Assembly (NCBI RefSeq): GCF_007858285.1 | Contig: NZ_VFIL01000018.1 | Coordinates: 1 to 64,000 of the forward strand | Source of the DNA: Pseudomonas brenneri | GTDB lineage: Bacteria; Pseudomonadota; Gammaproteobacteria; Pseudomonadales; Pseudomonadaceae | Length of the DNA stretch: 64,000 nucleotides | Direction: 5' to 3' | In this document: piece after piece, positions 10,054 to 18,473 of the stretch | Layout of the letters: the number at the start of each line of letters is the position of its first letter | How positions within the stretch are numbered: position 1 is the first letter of the stretch | Program-made: the position numbers and the translations under genes | Notes under the pieces: model-generated | Told to the model about the DNA's origin: nothing | Database searches by the model: none | Seen by the model: only the letters and a program-made list of their open reading frames with translations

Positions 10054-10076
10054 CAAAATGTACGAACCGGTTAGTT
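10054..10076 (-). promoter_or_regulatory. Candidate operator upstream of quiC, shared with aroQ
   Basis: Reading on the minus strand, AACTA, eight bases, then GTACATTTTG; the eight bases make the palindrome AACCGGTT at 10065-10072. The same end sequences occur before aroQ (5931-5949) with a four-base gap. A weak -35 TTCGTA overlaps it, with -10 TATTAT 18 bases downstream. It lies in the 257-base divergent region between quiC and the transporter and may be the TetR operator. Confidence 0.45.
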
Positions 10077-10234
10077 TTATGGGCGATTATCGAACACAAT
10101 GGCAATTGGCGAATTGACGATTTTTTAGCCACTGCGCACCATCGATTGCGCATCCAGGGCCGCTTTTAATCGGCGTGCACCTGTGATCACGACCCAGAAC
10201 ACACCATAAGAATTTCAAAAAACGGGTACCTCTC

Positions 10235-11569
10235 ATGCCTTCGCAAAACTCCGCCGTGGCCCCGCGCCCCGGCAACCCGCAAGCGGCTATTGGCGACAAG
10301 ATTCGCGGCGCCCTCGCCGTCGGCAAAACCCGCTGGGGCATGCTGGCCCTGGTGTTTTTCGCCACCACCCTGAACTACATCGACCGCGCCGCCCTGGGCG
10401 TGATGCAGCCGATCCTGGCCAAGGAGATGAGCTGGACGGCGATGGACTACGCCAACATCAACTTCTGGTTCCAGGTCGGTTACGCCATTGGTTTTGTCTT
10501 GCAAGGCCGGTTGATCGACCGGGTCGGCGTCAAGCGTGTGTTCTTCTGCGCGGTGCTGTTGTGGAGCATCGCCACCGGCGCCCACGGCCTGGCGACCTCA
10601 GCAGTGGGCTTTATGGTCTGCCGCTTTATCCTCGGCCTGACCGAAGCGGCCAACTACCCCGCCTGCGTCAAGACCACCCGCCTGTGGTTCCCCGCTGGCG
10701 AGCGCGCGGTGGCCACCGGCATCTTCAACGCCGGCACCAACGTCGGCGCCATGATGACCCCGATGCTGTTGCCACTGGTGCTGCATGTGTGGGGCTGGCA
10801 GGCCGCCTTCCTGTGCATGGCGGCGCTGGGTGGTATCTGGCTGGTGTTCTGGGGCCTGAAGTACTACAACCCCGAAGACCATCCAAGCGTGAAGCAATCG
10901 GAACTGGACTACGTGCAACAGGAAGTCGAGCCGGAACAACCGCGCGCGCCCTTCAGTCGCATCCTGCGCATGCGCGGCACCTGGGCCTTCGCCATTGCCT
11001 ACGCCCTGACCGCGCCGGTGTTCTGGTTCTACCTATACTGGCTGCCGCCGTTTCTCAACCAGCAATACAACCTGGGGATCAACGTGACCCAGATGGGTAT
11101 CCCGCTGATCATCATTTACCTGACGGCAGACTTCGGCAGCGTGGGCGGCGGGATCCTGTCCTCGTTCCTCATCGGTCGCGGCATGCAGCCGATCAAGGCG
11201 CGCTTGCTGTCGATGCTGCTGTTTGCCTGCTGCATCGTCGGCGTGATCATGGCCGCAGGCTCCAGCCAGTTGTGGGTCGCGGTGTTTGCCATCTCCCTGG
11301 CCATCGGCGCGCACCAGGCCTGGACCGCCAATATCTGGAGCCTGGTGATGGACTACACGCCCAAGCACATGATGAGCACGGTGTTCGGTTTTGGCGGGAT
11401 GTGCGCGGCCATCGGCGGGATGTTCATGACGCAGATCGTCGGCCATATCCTGACCGTGACCAACAACAACTACACCGTGCTGTTCACCCTGATCCCGGCG
11501 ATGTACTTCCTTGCCCTGACCTGGATGTACTTCATGGCACCGCGCAAGATCCCGACGGTCGAGGTCTGA
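10235..11569 (+). CDS. MFS transporter, anion:cation symporter type, probable quinate/shikimate uptake
   Basis: A 444-residue inner-membrane protein with about twelve membrane segments. The first segment holds the ACS-family pattern ATTLNYIDRAALGV (about 45-58) with a conserved Asp-Arg, and GRLIDRVGVKRV is the MFS loop 2-3 motif. It belongs to the aromatic/organic-acid symporter group (ACS, ExuT-like). Placement diverging from quiC implies uptake of shikimate, quinate or dehydroshikimate; the substrate is inferred. The gene ends one base before the convergent DMT gene. Confidence 0.88.
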   Translation: MPSQNSAVAPRPGNPQAAIGDKIRGALAVGKTRWGMLALVFFATTLNYIDRAALGVMQPILAKEMSWTAMDYANINFWFQVGYAIGFVLQGRLIDRVGVKRVFFCAVLLWSIATGAHGLATSAVGFMVCRFILGLTEAANYPACVKTTRLWFPAGERAVATGIFNAGTNVGAMMTPMLLPLVLHVWGWQAAFLCMAALGGIWLVFWGLKYYNPEDHPSVKQSELDYVQQEVEPEQPRAPFSRILRMRGTWAFAIAYALTAPVFWFYLYWLPPFLNQQYNLGINVTQMGIPLIIIYLTADFGSVGGGILSSFLIGRGMQPIKARLLSMLLFACCIVGVIMAAGSSQLWVAVFAISLAIGAHQAWTANIWSLVMDYTPKHMMSTVFGFGGMCAAIGGMFMTQIVGHILTVTNNNYTVLFTLIPAMYFLALTWMYFMAPRKIPTVEV

Positions 11570-11570
11570 T

Positions 11571-12449
11571 TCACCGCCGCCGCTGCTGCCAGGCAGCGGC
11601 CAACCCGCTCAGGCAGATCACCCCGATCCCGACCACCGTGGTCAGGTCCGGGGTGTGGTTGAACACCAGCCAGCCCAACAACCCCGCAAACACGATCTGG
11701 CAATAGCCGAACGGCGCCAGCAAGGCCGGCGCGGCGAAGCGGAAGGCCTGGGTCAGCATCAAGTGCGCGGTCATCCCGCAACTGCCCAGCGCCAGCATCA
11801 ACAGACCATGGCCCAGGGTTGGTACTTCCCAGAAGAACGGCACCAGCGCGCTCATCACCAGGGTGTTGCACAGGCCGGCGAAGAAGTTGCTGGTGGTCGG
11901 GCTGTCGTACTGGCTGAGGATGCGGGTCAACAGTTGGTAGAAGCAGAAGAACAACGCCGAGACCAATGGCAACAACACCGCCGGGGTGAACAACTCACCG
12001 CCGGGGTGCACGATGATGATCACCCCGACAAACCCGCAGATCACCGCCAGCCACTGGCCCCGCGTCACATGCTCGCCGAGCAGCGGCACCGACAGGGCCG
12101 TCACCAGGATCGGCGCCAGGAAGTTCACCGCCGTGGCCTCCGCCAGCGGGATGTAATGCAAGGCTGCGGTAAAAAACAGGCTGGTACCCAGCAGGCACAA
12201 GGCCCTGGCGACCTGCAACAACGGGCGCTTGCTGCGCAGCACGCGCAGGCCCGATTGCGGCAGGAAAATCCCCGCCATCAGCAGCGTATGCACCATGTAC
12301 CGGGCCCATACCACCATCACGATCGGATAGAAGCCGGCCAGGTATTTGGACAAGGCGTCATGGCTGGAAAACAGGAGCGTCGCCAGTACAATCAGCGCGA
12401 TGCCCTTGAAGGGATGGTTGACGCCGGAAAGAGGGGTGCTGAGGGTCAT
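11571..12449 (-). CDS. EamA/DMT-family inner-membrane transporter
   Basis: A 292-residue protein with about ten hydrophobic segments in two EamA halves (about 12-140 and 155-285). The start was placed at ATG 12447-12449, after ACGAGAA, giving a short cytosolic N-terminus; the longer frame starts 13 codons earlier. DMT proteins export or import small metabolites, amino acids or drugs; the substrate here cannot be told from sequence. It faces the end of the shikimate transporter tail to tail, and no partner gene is evident. Confidence 0.85.
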   Translation of the reverse strand: MTLSTPLSGVNHPFKGIALIVLATLLFSSHDALSKYLAGFYPIVMVVWARYMVHTLLMAGIFLPQSGLRVLRSKRPLLQVARALCLLGTSLFFTAALHYIPLAEATAVNFLAPILVTALSVPLLGEHVTRGQWLAVICGFVGVIIIVHPGGELFTPAVLLPLVSALFFCFYQLLTRILSQYDSPTTSNFFAGLCNTLVMSALVPFFWEVPTLGHGLLMLALGSCGMTAHLMLTQAFRFAAPALLAPFGYCQIVFAGLLGWLVFNHTPDLTTVVGIGVICLSGLAAAWQQRRR

Positions 12450-12644
12450 TGAATTCTCGTGCGTGACAGGCTGAAATGACCGCCGCAAGCAGTGGCACTC
12501 AACGCGCTAATCTAGAGCGGGTGGTGCATCGGTCTCAAGAGCATAACCAAACAGCGGGCGATCAGCGCACTAAATTGCCCAAACCCAGTCCAACGCTGCA
12601 CGCCAGCCTGCCATTGCATGCTGTTTAACCAAGGCCAGTCCCCA

Positions 12645-13058
12645 ATGAAAAAAACCCTGTTGATCCTTTCGACCCTCGCCCTGCTCAGCGCCTGCGATAA
12701 ATCCCCCCAGGCCCCGAAGCCGGCGCCGCCCTCCGTACAGGCGACCCTGGTGCCGGAAACCCTGCCCACCGACAAATGGGTCGGCAAGTGGGTCGGCGTC
12801 GAAGGCCTGCACCTGACCGTCAGCAAGGACGACAGCATCGGCCGCGGGCATTACCTGTTGACCATGCAATACGGCCTCGATGCCGACGCCTCCGGCACCT
12901 TCAAAGGCGAGGCTGGCGAAGACGGCATCACCTTCAACCGCCCGGACGGCCCGCAAGTGCTGCGTGCTGGCGACGGTGCAGCCACTGGCCTGAAATGGCT
13001 GGCTGATAAAAAAGACTGCCTGGTGGTCAATACAGGCGAAGGGTATTGCCGCCAATAA
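12645..13058 (+). CDS. Small secreted lipoprotein of unknown function
   Basis: A 137-residue protein. The signal peptide has a clean lipobox, TLALLSAC with lipidated Cys17, followed by Asp18-Lys19; the aspartate at position +2 is the inner-membrane retention signal in E. coli but not decisive in Pseudomonas. A proline-rich linker (PQAPKPAPPS) leads to a beta-rich domain with paired WVGKWVGVEG and GDGAATGLKWLADKKDC, a C-terminal cysteine pair (KKDC, EGYC) probably forming a disulfide. I do not recognise a named family. The start was chosen at ATG 12645 over an earlier frame start because it begins the signal peptide. Confidence 0.82.
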   Translation: MKKTLLILSTLALLSACDKSPQAPKPAPPSVQATLVPETLPTDKWVGKWVGVEGLHLTVSKDDSIGRGHYLLTMQYGLDADASGTFKGEAGEDGITFNRPDGPQVLRAGDGAATGLKWLADKKDCLVVNTGEGYCRQ

Positions 13059-13090
13059 CGGCCATACTCACTCACCACAACCCCTATTAC

Positions 13091-13190
13091 TGTAGGAGCG
13101 AGCTTGCTCGCGAAAGTCGTTAACGCTAACGCCGCATGCCTGGTTTAACGCGGGCCTTGGCGTTTTTCGCGAGCAAGCTCGTTCCTGCAT
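13091..13190. repeat. REPIN-like inverted pair (TGTAGGAGCGAGCTTGCTCGCGA type)
   Basis: The arm GTAGGAGCGAGCTTGCTCGC at the left faces a slightly decayed complementary arm (GCGAGCAAGCTCGTTCCTGC) at the right across an unrelated centre. It lies between the lipoprotein gene and the zinc-peptidase gene. Confidence 0.85.
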
Positions 13191-13214
13191 AACGATCATC
13201 AAGAGGATAGCCAC

Positions 13215-14105
13215 ATGCTATGGAAAAAAGGTCGGCGCAGCGACAACGTGGTCGACGCGCGCAATGACAGTGGTGGCGGCGGTGGCGGCATGCGCTTTGG
13301 TGGCGGCAAGGGCCTGAGCCTGACCGCCATCGTGCTGATCGTCGGTATCGGTCTGTTGACCGGCCAGGACCCGATGCAGATCCTCGGGCAACTGAGCGGC
13401 CAGATGACCGAGCAGGCGCCTTCGGTCAGCCCGCAAACACGCCAGGCACCGCCCGCCAACGATGAGCAGGCAGACTTTGTGCGTGCCGTGCTGGGCGACA
13501 CCGAAGACACCTTTGGCCAGGTGTTCCAGGAAAACGGCCTGGCCTACAAGAATCCCAAGCTGATCCTGTTCCGTGGCCGGGTGAATTCCGCCTGCGGTGG
13601 CGCGACCTCCGCCAGCGGCCCGTTCTATTGCCCGGCCGACCAGCAGGTCTACCTGGACCTGGATTTCTTCCGGGAAATGTCCCAACGCTTCCAGGCGGCC
13701 GGCGATTTTGCCCAGGCTTATGTGATCGCCCACGAAGTCGGTCACCACGTGCAAACCCTGCTGGGAATTTCTTCGAAGATCCAGGTCGCGCGCCAGCAAG
13801 GCCGGCAGATGCAAGGCGATGGTGGCTTGCTGGTCCGCCAGGAACTGCAGGCCGACTGCTTCGCCGGGGTCTGGGCCAACCGCGCGCAAAAGCGCCTGAA
13901 CTGGCTGGAACCGGGTGACATCGAAGAAGCGCTGAACGCCGCCAACGCCATCGGCGACGACCGCTTGCAGCAGCAGGGCCAAGGCCGCGTAGTACCTGAC
14001 TCGTTCACCCATGGCACTTCGCAACAGCGGGTCCGCTGGTTCAAGACCGGGTTTGCCCAAGGCCAGATCAGCCAATGCGACACGTTTTCGGCCAAGAGTC
14101 TGTAA
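13215..14105 (+). CDS. ypfJ: YpfJ-like neutral zinc metallopeptidase
   Basis: A 296-residue membrane-anchored protein. It begins with a charged segment and a glycine run, then one membrane helix at about 35-55 (LSLTAIVLIVGIGLL). The periplasmic part holds the zinc motif HEVGHH (173-178) with His173, Glu174 and His177, the typical HExxH, and a downstream Glu/Asp ligand region (LQADCFAGVWA). This is the neutral zinc metallopeptidase family seen in YpfJ. The SD AGAGGAT precedes the ATG. It stops directly before the next gene, and the two are probably co-transcribed. The substrate is unknown. Confidence 0.87.
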   Translation: MLWKKGRRSDNVVDARNDSGGGGGGMRFGGGKGLSLTAIVLIVGIGLLTGQDPMQILGQLSGQMTEQAPSVSPQTRQAPPANDEQADFVRAVLGDTEDTFGQVFQENGLAYKNPKLILFRGRVNSACGGATSASGPFYCPADQQVYLDLDFFREMSQRFQAAGDFAQAYVIAHEVGHHVQTLLGISSKIQVARQQGRQMQGDGGLLVRQELQADCFAGVWANRAQKRLNWLEPGDIEEALNAANAIGDDRLQQQGQGRVVPDSFTHGTSQQRVRWFKTGFAQGQISQCDTFSAKSL

Positions 14106-15083
14106 ATGAATAAGCGATGCGGATGGCTGCTGGGCCTGCTGATCACCTGCTCTACCGCCACCCTGGCCGCCGGGCAGGCGGTCAAGGTGATCAGCCCCGA
14201 TCGATTCACCCTGCAAGCCGGCGACCTGAGCCTGGGCCTTAGCCAGGACTGGCGCCAGCCGCTGCCGCAGGTCACCCGCGCGCTGATTATCGTGCATGGC
14301 CGGCTGCGTAATGCCCAGACCTACCTCAAAAGCGCCGAGGACGCCGCCGCCCACGCCGGGCAAGGCGCCAACACCCTAGTGATCGCGCCGCAGTTTCTCA
14401 ACGATGCGGATATCCAGCGCCATCACCTGGGCGATAGCGTGCTGCGCTGGCACGGCAATGCGTGGATGGCCGGCGAGTCGTCAATCGGCCATGGCCAGAT
14501 CAGTTCCTACGGCGCCTTGGACCAGATCATCAAGCACCTGGGCAACCGCACACTGTTCCCGACCCTCAAGGAAATAGTGGTCGCCGGGCATTCCGGTGGT
14601 GGCCAGGTGGTGCAACGCTTTGCCCTGACCGGCCATGCGCACCCGGCCCTGCAAGCGGCGGGGATCAGCCTGCGTTATGTGATCGCCAACCCGTCGTCCT
14701 ATGCCTACTTCAGCCCGCAACGCCCGGTGCAATTCGCGCCGGCCAGTTGCTCAGGATTCAATGACTGGAAGTACGGCATGCAAAAGCTGCCGACCTACGC
14801 CAACGGCCAAAGCCCCGAGCAACTGGAAAAAGCCTACGTCGCACGCGATATCACCTACCTGCTGGGCCAACAAGACACCGACCCCAACCACCCGGCCCTG
14901 GACAAGAGCTGCGCCGCCGAGGCCCAGGGCGCTTATCGGCTGATTCGCGGGCACAACTATTTCGACTACCTCAAGCAGCGGCATCCGCAGTTGAGCCAGC
15001 GGTTGGTTGAAGTGCCAGGGGTTGGGCATGACGGCGACAAGATGTTTACCTCACCCGAAGGGCAGGCGGCCCTGTTCCACTAA
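14106..15083 (+). CDS. Secreted alpha/beta-fold hydrolase
   Basis: A 325-residue protein with an N-terminal signal peptide (about 1-22). The nucleophile elbow is GHSGGG with Ser163 and the oxyanion region is IIVHGR (61-66). A catalytic His is expected in GVGHDGDK near the C-terminus. The ATG follows the preceding stop codon with no gap, so translation is coupled with the YpfJ-like peptidase. The enzyme family (esterase, lipase or other) is not settled by sequence; similar proteins are annotated only as alpha/beta hydrolases. A cell-envelope substrate is plausible because of the secretion signal. Confidence 0.82.
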   Translation: MNKRCGWLLGLLITCSTATLAAGQAVKVISPDRFTLQAGDLSLGLSQDWRQPLPQVTRALIIVHGRLRNAQTYLKSAEDAAAHAGQGANTLVIAPQFLNDADIQRHHLGDSVLRWHGNAWMAGESSIGHGQISSYGALDQIIKHLGNRTLFPTLKEIVVAGHSGGGQVVQRFALTGHAHPALQAAGISLRYVIANPSSYAYFSPQRPVQFAPASCSGFNDWKYGMQKLPTYANGQSPEQLEKAYVARDITYLLGQQDTDPNHPALDKSCAAEAQGAYRLIRGHNYFDYLKQRHPQLSQRLVEVPGVGHDGDKMFTSPEGQAALFH

Positions 15084-15122
15084 TCCTTCAGACAAAACCC
15101 AATCAGAAATGTGGTGCTTGGT

Positions 15123-15710
15123 TTAGATCATCTGGCGCAATGCCGCGCAGTCCTTGGCATGCCAATCGGCCAATTCCGGCCAAGGGTTTTCCGGCAAGTT
15201 CACCAACACTGTCCGCGCTCCCGCCGCCCGGCCGCAATCGAGGTCGAAGCGATAGTCACCCACCATCACCATCTCGGCGGGCGCTACATCCCACGCCTGC
15301 GCCAGTTTCAGCAGGCCACCGGGATCCGGCTTGGGCGGGGCGTCGTCGCGGCCCAGCACATCTTCCACGGCAAAACAGTCTGCCAGGCCGATAGCCTGCA
15401 AGGTGATGTGCGCCAACTCCTGGGCATTGCGCGTCAGGATCCCCAGGCGACAGCCCCGTGCCGCCAAATCACGCACCAACTCCACCGCGCCCGTGGCGGC
15501 CACCGAACCCAGCGCCAGTTCGCGCTCATGCGCCAACAACCAGGCATGCTTGGCCGCCGCTTCGGCCGCAGGCAATGCCGCCAGGTGGGTGAGAATGTCG
15601 TCGGTGGGCGGAATTTCCAGCGCCACGCGGATCGCCGCAAAGTCATGCACGGCCACAGTCAGGGTGCCGTCCATGTCGAACACCCAGTGTTTGACGTGCG
15701 CCAGGCTCAC
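15123..15710 (-). CDS. HAD-superfamily hydrolase, phosphatase-like
   Basis: A 195-residue protein with HAD motif I FDMDGTLT (11-18; nucleophile Asp12, acid Asp14), motif II near GILTRN (Thr), motif III Lys and a final motif IV GDYRFDLDCG with acidic residues. The cap is small and helical, the phosphoglycolate phosphatase-like subgroup, so it probably removes phosphate from a small metabolite. The start is a GTG whose GTGA overlaps the upstream tesB stop by four bases, giving the usual short N-terminus; a longer frame upstream is unlikely. Its partner in this operon is acyl-CoA thioesterase, but no shared pathway is known to me. Confidence 0.87.
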   Translation of the reverse strand: MSLAHVKHWVFDMDGTLTVAVHDFAAIRVALEIPPTDDILTHLAALPAAEAAAKHAWLLAHERELALGSVAATGAVELVRDLAARGCRLGILTRNAQELAHITLQAIGLADCFAVEDVLGRDDAPPKPDPGGLLKLAQAWDVAPAEMVMVGDYRFDLDCGRAAGARTVLVNLPENPWPELADWHAKDCAALRQMI

Positions 15711-16576
15711 GCCCAATCCTTGCGATGGCGAATCAAGCCTTCCTGAGTCACCGAGGCCACTAGTTGGCCAGCGCGGTTGTACACACTGCCACGGGAGAAC
15801 CCACGGGAATTGCCGGCCCATGGGCTGTCCATGGCGTACAGCAACCAGTCATCGGCACGCAGATCGGCGTGAAACCATAACGCATGGTCCAGGCTGGCCA
15901 CTTGCATGTCCTTCTGCCACACAGTTTTGCCATGGGGCAGTAACGAGGTGGTCAGCAGGCCGAAGTCCGAGGCATAAGCCAGCAGGTATTTGTGCAGCGC
16001 CGGCAAATCGGCCAGGGCACCATCGGCGCGGAACCACACATATTTGACCGGATCGGACGGCTGCGGGTTGAACGGGTCTTTCTCAGTCACCGGCCGCACT
16101 TCGATCGGCTTGGGGCACAGCAATTTTTCGCGCATGGACTCAGGAATCAGGTGCGCGCGCTGCTGGGTCAGTTCCAACTCCGACGGCAGGTTCTCCGGCC
16201 CCACCACTACCGGCATGGTGGTCTGGTGCTCGAAGCCTTCTTCGTCGTACTGGAACGAGGCACTGCAGGTGAAGATCGGGTTGCCCTTCTGAATCGCCGT
16301 CACCCGACGCGTACTGAAACTGCCGCCATCGCGTACCCGGTCCACTTGATAGACCACCGGCAGCCCGGCATCCCCAGGGCGCAGGAAATAGCCGTGCAAC
16401 GAATGCACATGCCGCGCTTCTTCGACGGTCTGGCTGGCCGCCGACAGCGACTGGCCCAAGACCTGGCCGCCGAACAGTTGGCGAAAGCCCAAGTCCTGGC
16501 TGCGGCCGCGAAAGAGGTTTTCTTCAATCGGTTCCAGGGTCAGCAAATCGACCAGATCTTCCAACACTTGGCTCAT
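15707..16576 (-). CDS. tesB: Acyl-CoA thioesterase II (TesB)
   Basis: A 289-residue double-hotdog enzyme that hydrolyses medium- to long-chain acyl-CoA to free acid and CoA in the cytoplasm. The TesB N-terminal pattern (LFGGQVLGQSLSAA, about 34-47) and HSLHGYFLRPGD (58-69) are clear. The second hotdog carries HALWFHAD near 242-249, where the catalytic Asp/Thr/Gln set of E. coli TesB lies. Length matches the family. It overlaps a HAD phosphatase gene at its 3' end. The ATG start is unambiguous. Confidence 0.93.
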   Translation of the reverse strand: MSQVLEDLVDLLTLEPIEENLFRGRSQDLGFRQLFGGQVLGQSLSAASQTVEEARHVHSLHGYFLRPGDAGLPVVYQVDRVRDGGSFSTRRVTAIQKGNPIFTCSASFQYDEEGFEHQTTMPVVVGPENLPSELELTQQRAHLIPESMREKLLCPKPIEVRPVTEKDPFNPQPSDPVKYVWFRADGALADLPALHKYLLAYASDFGLLTTSLLPHGKTVWQKDMQVASLDHALWFHADLRADDWLLYAMDSPWAGNSRGFSRGSVYNRAGQLVASVTQEGLIRHRKDWA

Positions 16577-16620
16577 ACACTCTCCTCAGAGCAAAACGGT
16601 TTCTACCTTCTATTTTCTAC

Positions 16621-16720
16621 TGTAGGAGCGAGCTTGCTCGCGAAAAGCCCAGGGATGACGCAGGGTGTCAGGCCTCCCGCGTAACCGTTGACGTTTTTCG
16701 CGAGCAAGCCCGCTCCTACA
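16621..16720. repeat. REPIN-like inverted pair (TGTAGGAGCGAGCTTGCTCGCGA type)
   Basis: TGTAGGAGCGAGCTTGCTCG faces CGAGCAAGCCCGCTCCTACA across a 55-base centre. The right arm is of the GAGCGGGCTTGC variant, so the two arms differ slightly. It lies between the tesB and GNAT genes. Confidence 0.85.
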
Positions 16721-16735
16721 AGTATTACCGCCTGC

Positions 16736-17305
16736 CTATCCGTGCAGCGTGTCCAACCATTGGGCGCGGGTGATGCGATACAACACATGATGGCGCAGCG
16801 GATCGTCCGCCGCGAGCCTGGGGTGTTGAAAATCTGCCGCCGGATCGTAATGCATGCCGATGGCCTGCATGACTTTCTGCGACGCCAGGTTGGCCTCGGT
16901 GGTGAAGGCCACGATCTGCTCCAGTTGCAAACGGTCAAACCCACAGCGCAATGCGGTCCAGGCCGCCTCACTGGCAAACCCCAGGCCCCAGTGCTCGCGG
17001 GCCAGGCGCCAGCCAATTTCCACCGCTGGGGTGAAGTCGGCTTCAAAGCCGACATTCAGCAACCCCGTCAGGCCGATAAACTCGCCGCTGTCCTTGCGCT
17101 CCAGGGCCCACAGGCCAAATCCATACTCAGCAAAATGCCCACGTATTCGCCCGATCAATGCCGCACTTTCCAAGCGGTCCAGGGGGGCCGGGAAATAGCG
17201 CATCACCTGCGGATCGGCACACATCCGGGCAAATTCCGGCAGGTCGCTGTCGCGCCACTGGCGCAGCACCAGGCGCGCGCTTTCCAACTCCAGTATCGGC
17301 TCCAT
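16736..17305 (-). CDS. GNAT-family N-acetyltransferase (RimJ/RimL type)
   Basis: A 189-residue acetyltransferase. The N-terminus TARLVLR-like opening (LESARLVLRQWRDSDLPEF) and the acetyl-CoA loop EIGWRLAREHWGLGFASEA (about 98-117) with Trp/Gly are those of RimJ/RimL proteins, which acetylate alpha-amino groups of ribosomal proteins or small amines. The closing segment NLASQKVMQAIGMHYD includes the usual N..S..V...G. It stands alone between a REPIN and the deacetylase-like gene, and the acceptor is unknown. Confidence 0.88.
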   Translation of the reverse strand: MEPILELESARLVLRQWRDSDLPEFARMCADPQVMRYFPAPLDRLESAALIGRIRGHFAEYGFGLWALERKDSGEFIGLTGLLNVGFEADFTPAVEIGWRLAREHWGLGFASEAAWTALRCGFDRLQLEQIVAFTTEANLASQKVMQAIGMHYDPAADFQHPRLAADDPLRHHVLYRITRAQWLDTLHG

Positions 17306-17380
17306 CGTTCCCCTCCCTTGCCATGTGCGTGAGTGTACAGCGCTGTTAAGATCCGTCGCTGGTTCCTGTCAGAAATTGCC

Positions 17381-18301
17381 ATGCCTTTGCCACTGATCTA
17401 CCACGACGACTACAGCCCCGAATTCCCGGCGGATCATCGCTTCCCCATGGACAAGTTCCGGCTGCTGCGCGATCACCTGGTCGACAGCGGCCTGACCCAG
17501 GACAGCCAGTTGCTGCGCCCCCAATTATGCCCGGCCGACGTCCTCGCCCTGGCCCATGACCCTGGCTATATCGAACGCTATATGAGCGGTGAGTTGTCCC
17601 GCGAAGACCAACGGCGCCTCGGCCTGCCCTGGAGCGAGGCCCTGGCCCGACGCACCGTGCGTGCGGTCGGCGGCTCGTTGCTGGCCGCCGAGCAGGCCCT
17701 GGAGCACGGCCTGGCCTGCCACCTGGCGGGCGGCACCCACCATGCCCATTACGACTACCCGGCGGGCTTTTGCATCTTCAATGACCTGGCGGTGATCAGC
17801 CACTACCTGCTGGCCAGCGGACGGGTCAACCGGGTGCTGATCTTCGACTGCGATGTGCACCAAGGTGATGGCACCGCGCGCATCCTCCACGACACGCCGG
17901 ATGCCATTACCGTGTCCCTGCACTGTGAAAAGAATTTCCCCGCGCGCAAGGCCACCAGCGACTGGGATATCCCCCTGCCCATGGGCATGGGCGATGCCGA
18001 CTACCTCAAGGTGGTGGACGATGCCCTCAACTACCTGCTGCCGTTGTATCAACCGGATCTGGTGCTGTATGACGCCGGTGTCGATGTACACAAGGACGAC
18101 GCCCTCGGTTACCTCAAGCTGACAGACGCCGGCGTCGCCGCCCGTGACGAAAGCGTGATGCGCCACTGCCTGGGCCGCGACATCCCGGTGATGGGCGTGA
18201 TTGGTGGCGGTTACAGCAAGGACCGCCCTGCCCTGGCCCGTCGCCACGGTATCCTGCACCACAGCGCGCAACGGGTCTGGACGTCATCAGGTTGTCATTG
18301 A
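17381..18301 (+). CDS. Histone-deacetylase superfamily protein (acetoin-utilization/APAH type)
   Basis: A 306-residue metal-dependent amidohydrolase. Key motifs: GGTHHAHYDYPAGFCIFND (123-141 region) with the two adjacent histidines of the active site, and FDCDVHQGDGT with the Asp-x-His zinc ligands; a second Asp ligand is near the VGVDVHKDD region. Class I/II bacterial members deacylate acetylated polyamines or other small amides. The start was set at ATG 17381, since the preceding frame adds a poor N-terminus. It diverges from the GNAT gene, but an acetylation/deacetylation pair is only speculation. Confidence 0.87.
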   Translation: MPLPLIYHDDYSPEFPADHRFPMDKFRLLRDHLVDSGLTQDSQLLRPQLCPADVLALAHDPGYIERYMSGELSREDQRRLGLPWSEALARRTVRAVGGSLLAAEQALEHGLACHLAGGTHHAHYDYPAGFCIFNDLAVISHYLLASGRVNRVLIFDCDVHQGDGTARILHDTPDAITVSLHCEKNFPARKATSDWDIPLPMGMGDADYLKVVDDALNYLLPLYQPDLVLYDAGVDVHKDDALGYLKLTDAGVAARDESVMRHCLGRDIPVMGVIGGGYSKDRPALARRHGILHHSAQRVWTSSGCH

Positions 18302-18337
18302 AACGTGAGTGTTACCCACAATGCCTGTGGAACGGCC

Positions 18338-18346
18338 TGTGGATAA
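18338..18346 (-). promoter_or_regulatory. DnaA-box sequence in the flavoprotein upstream region
   Basis: TGTGGATAA here is a perfect complement of the DnaA box TTATCCACA. Two more perfect boxes fall in the following gene at 18868-18876 and 18919-18927 and a one-mismatch box (TTACCCACA) lies at 18312-18320. Whether DnaA binds is not known. Confidence 0.4.
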
Positions 18347-18473
18347 CTTGAGCGTAAACACCTGTAAGGCAGACAGCGTATAGCGTGTAGGAAGGTGTAC
18401 GTTTTTTGATCAGGCAGTTTTGCGGTCCTCGGGTAGAATGCTCGGCTTACTTCGCCGAACCGCAGTCACCGCC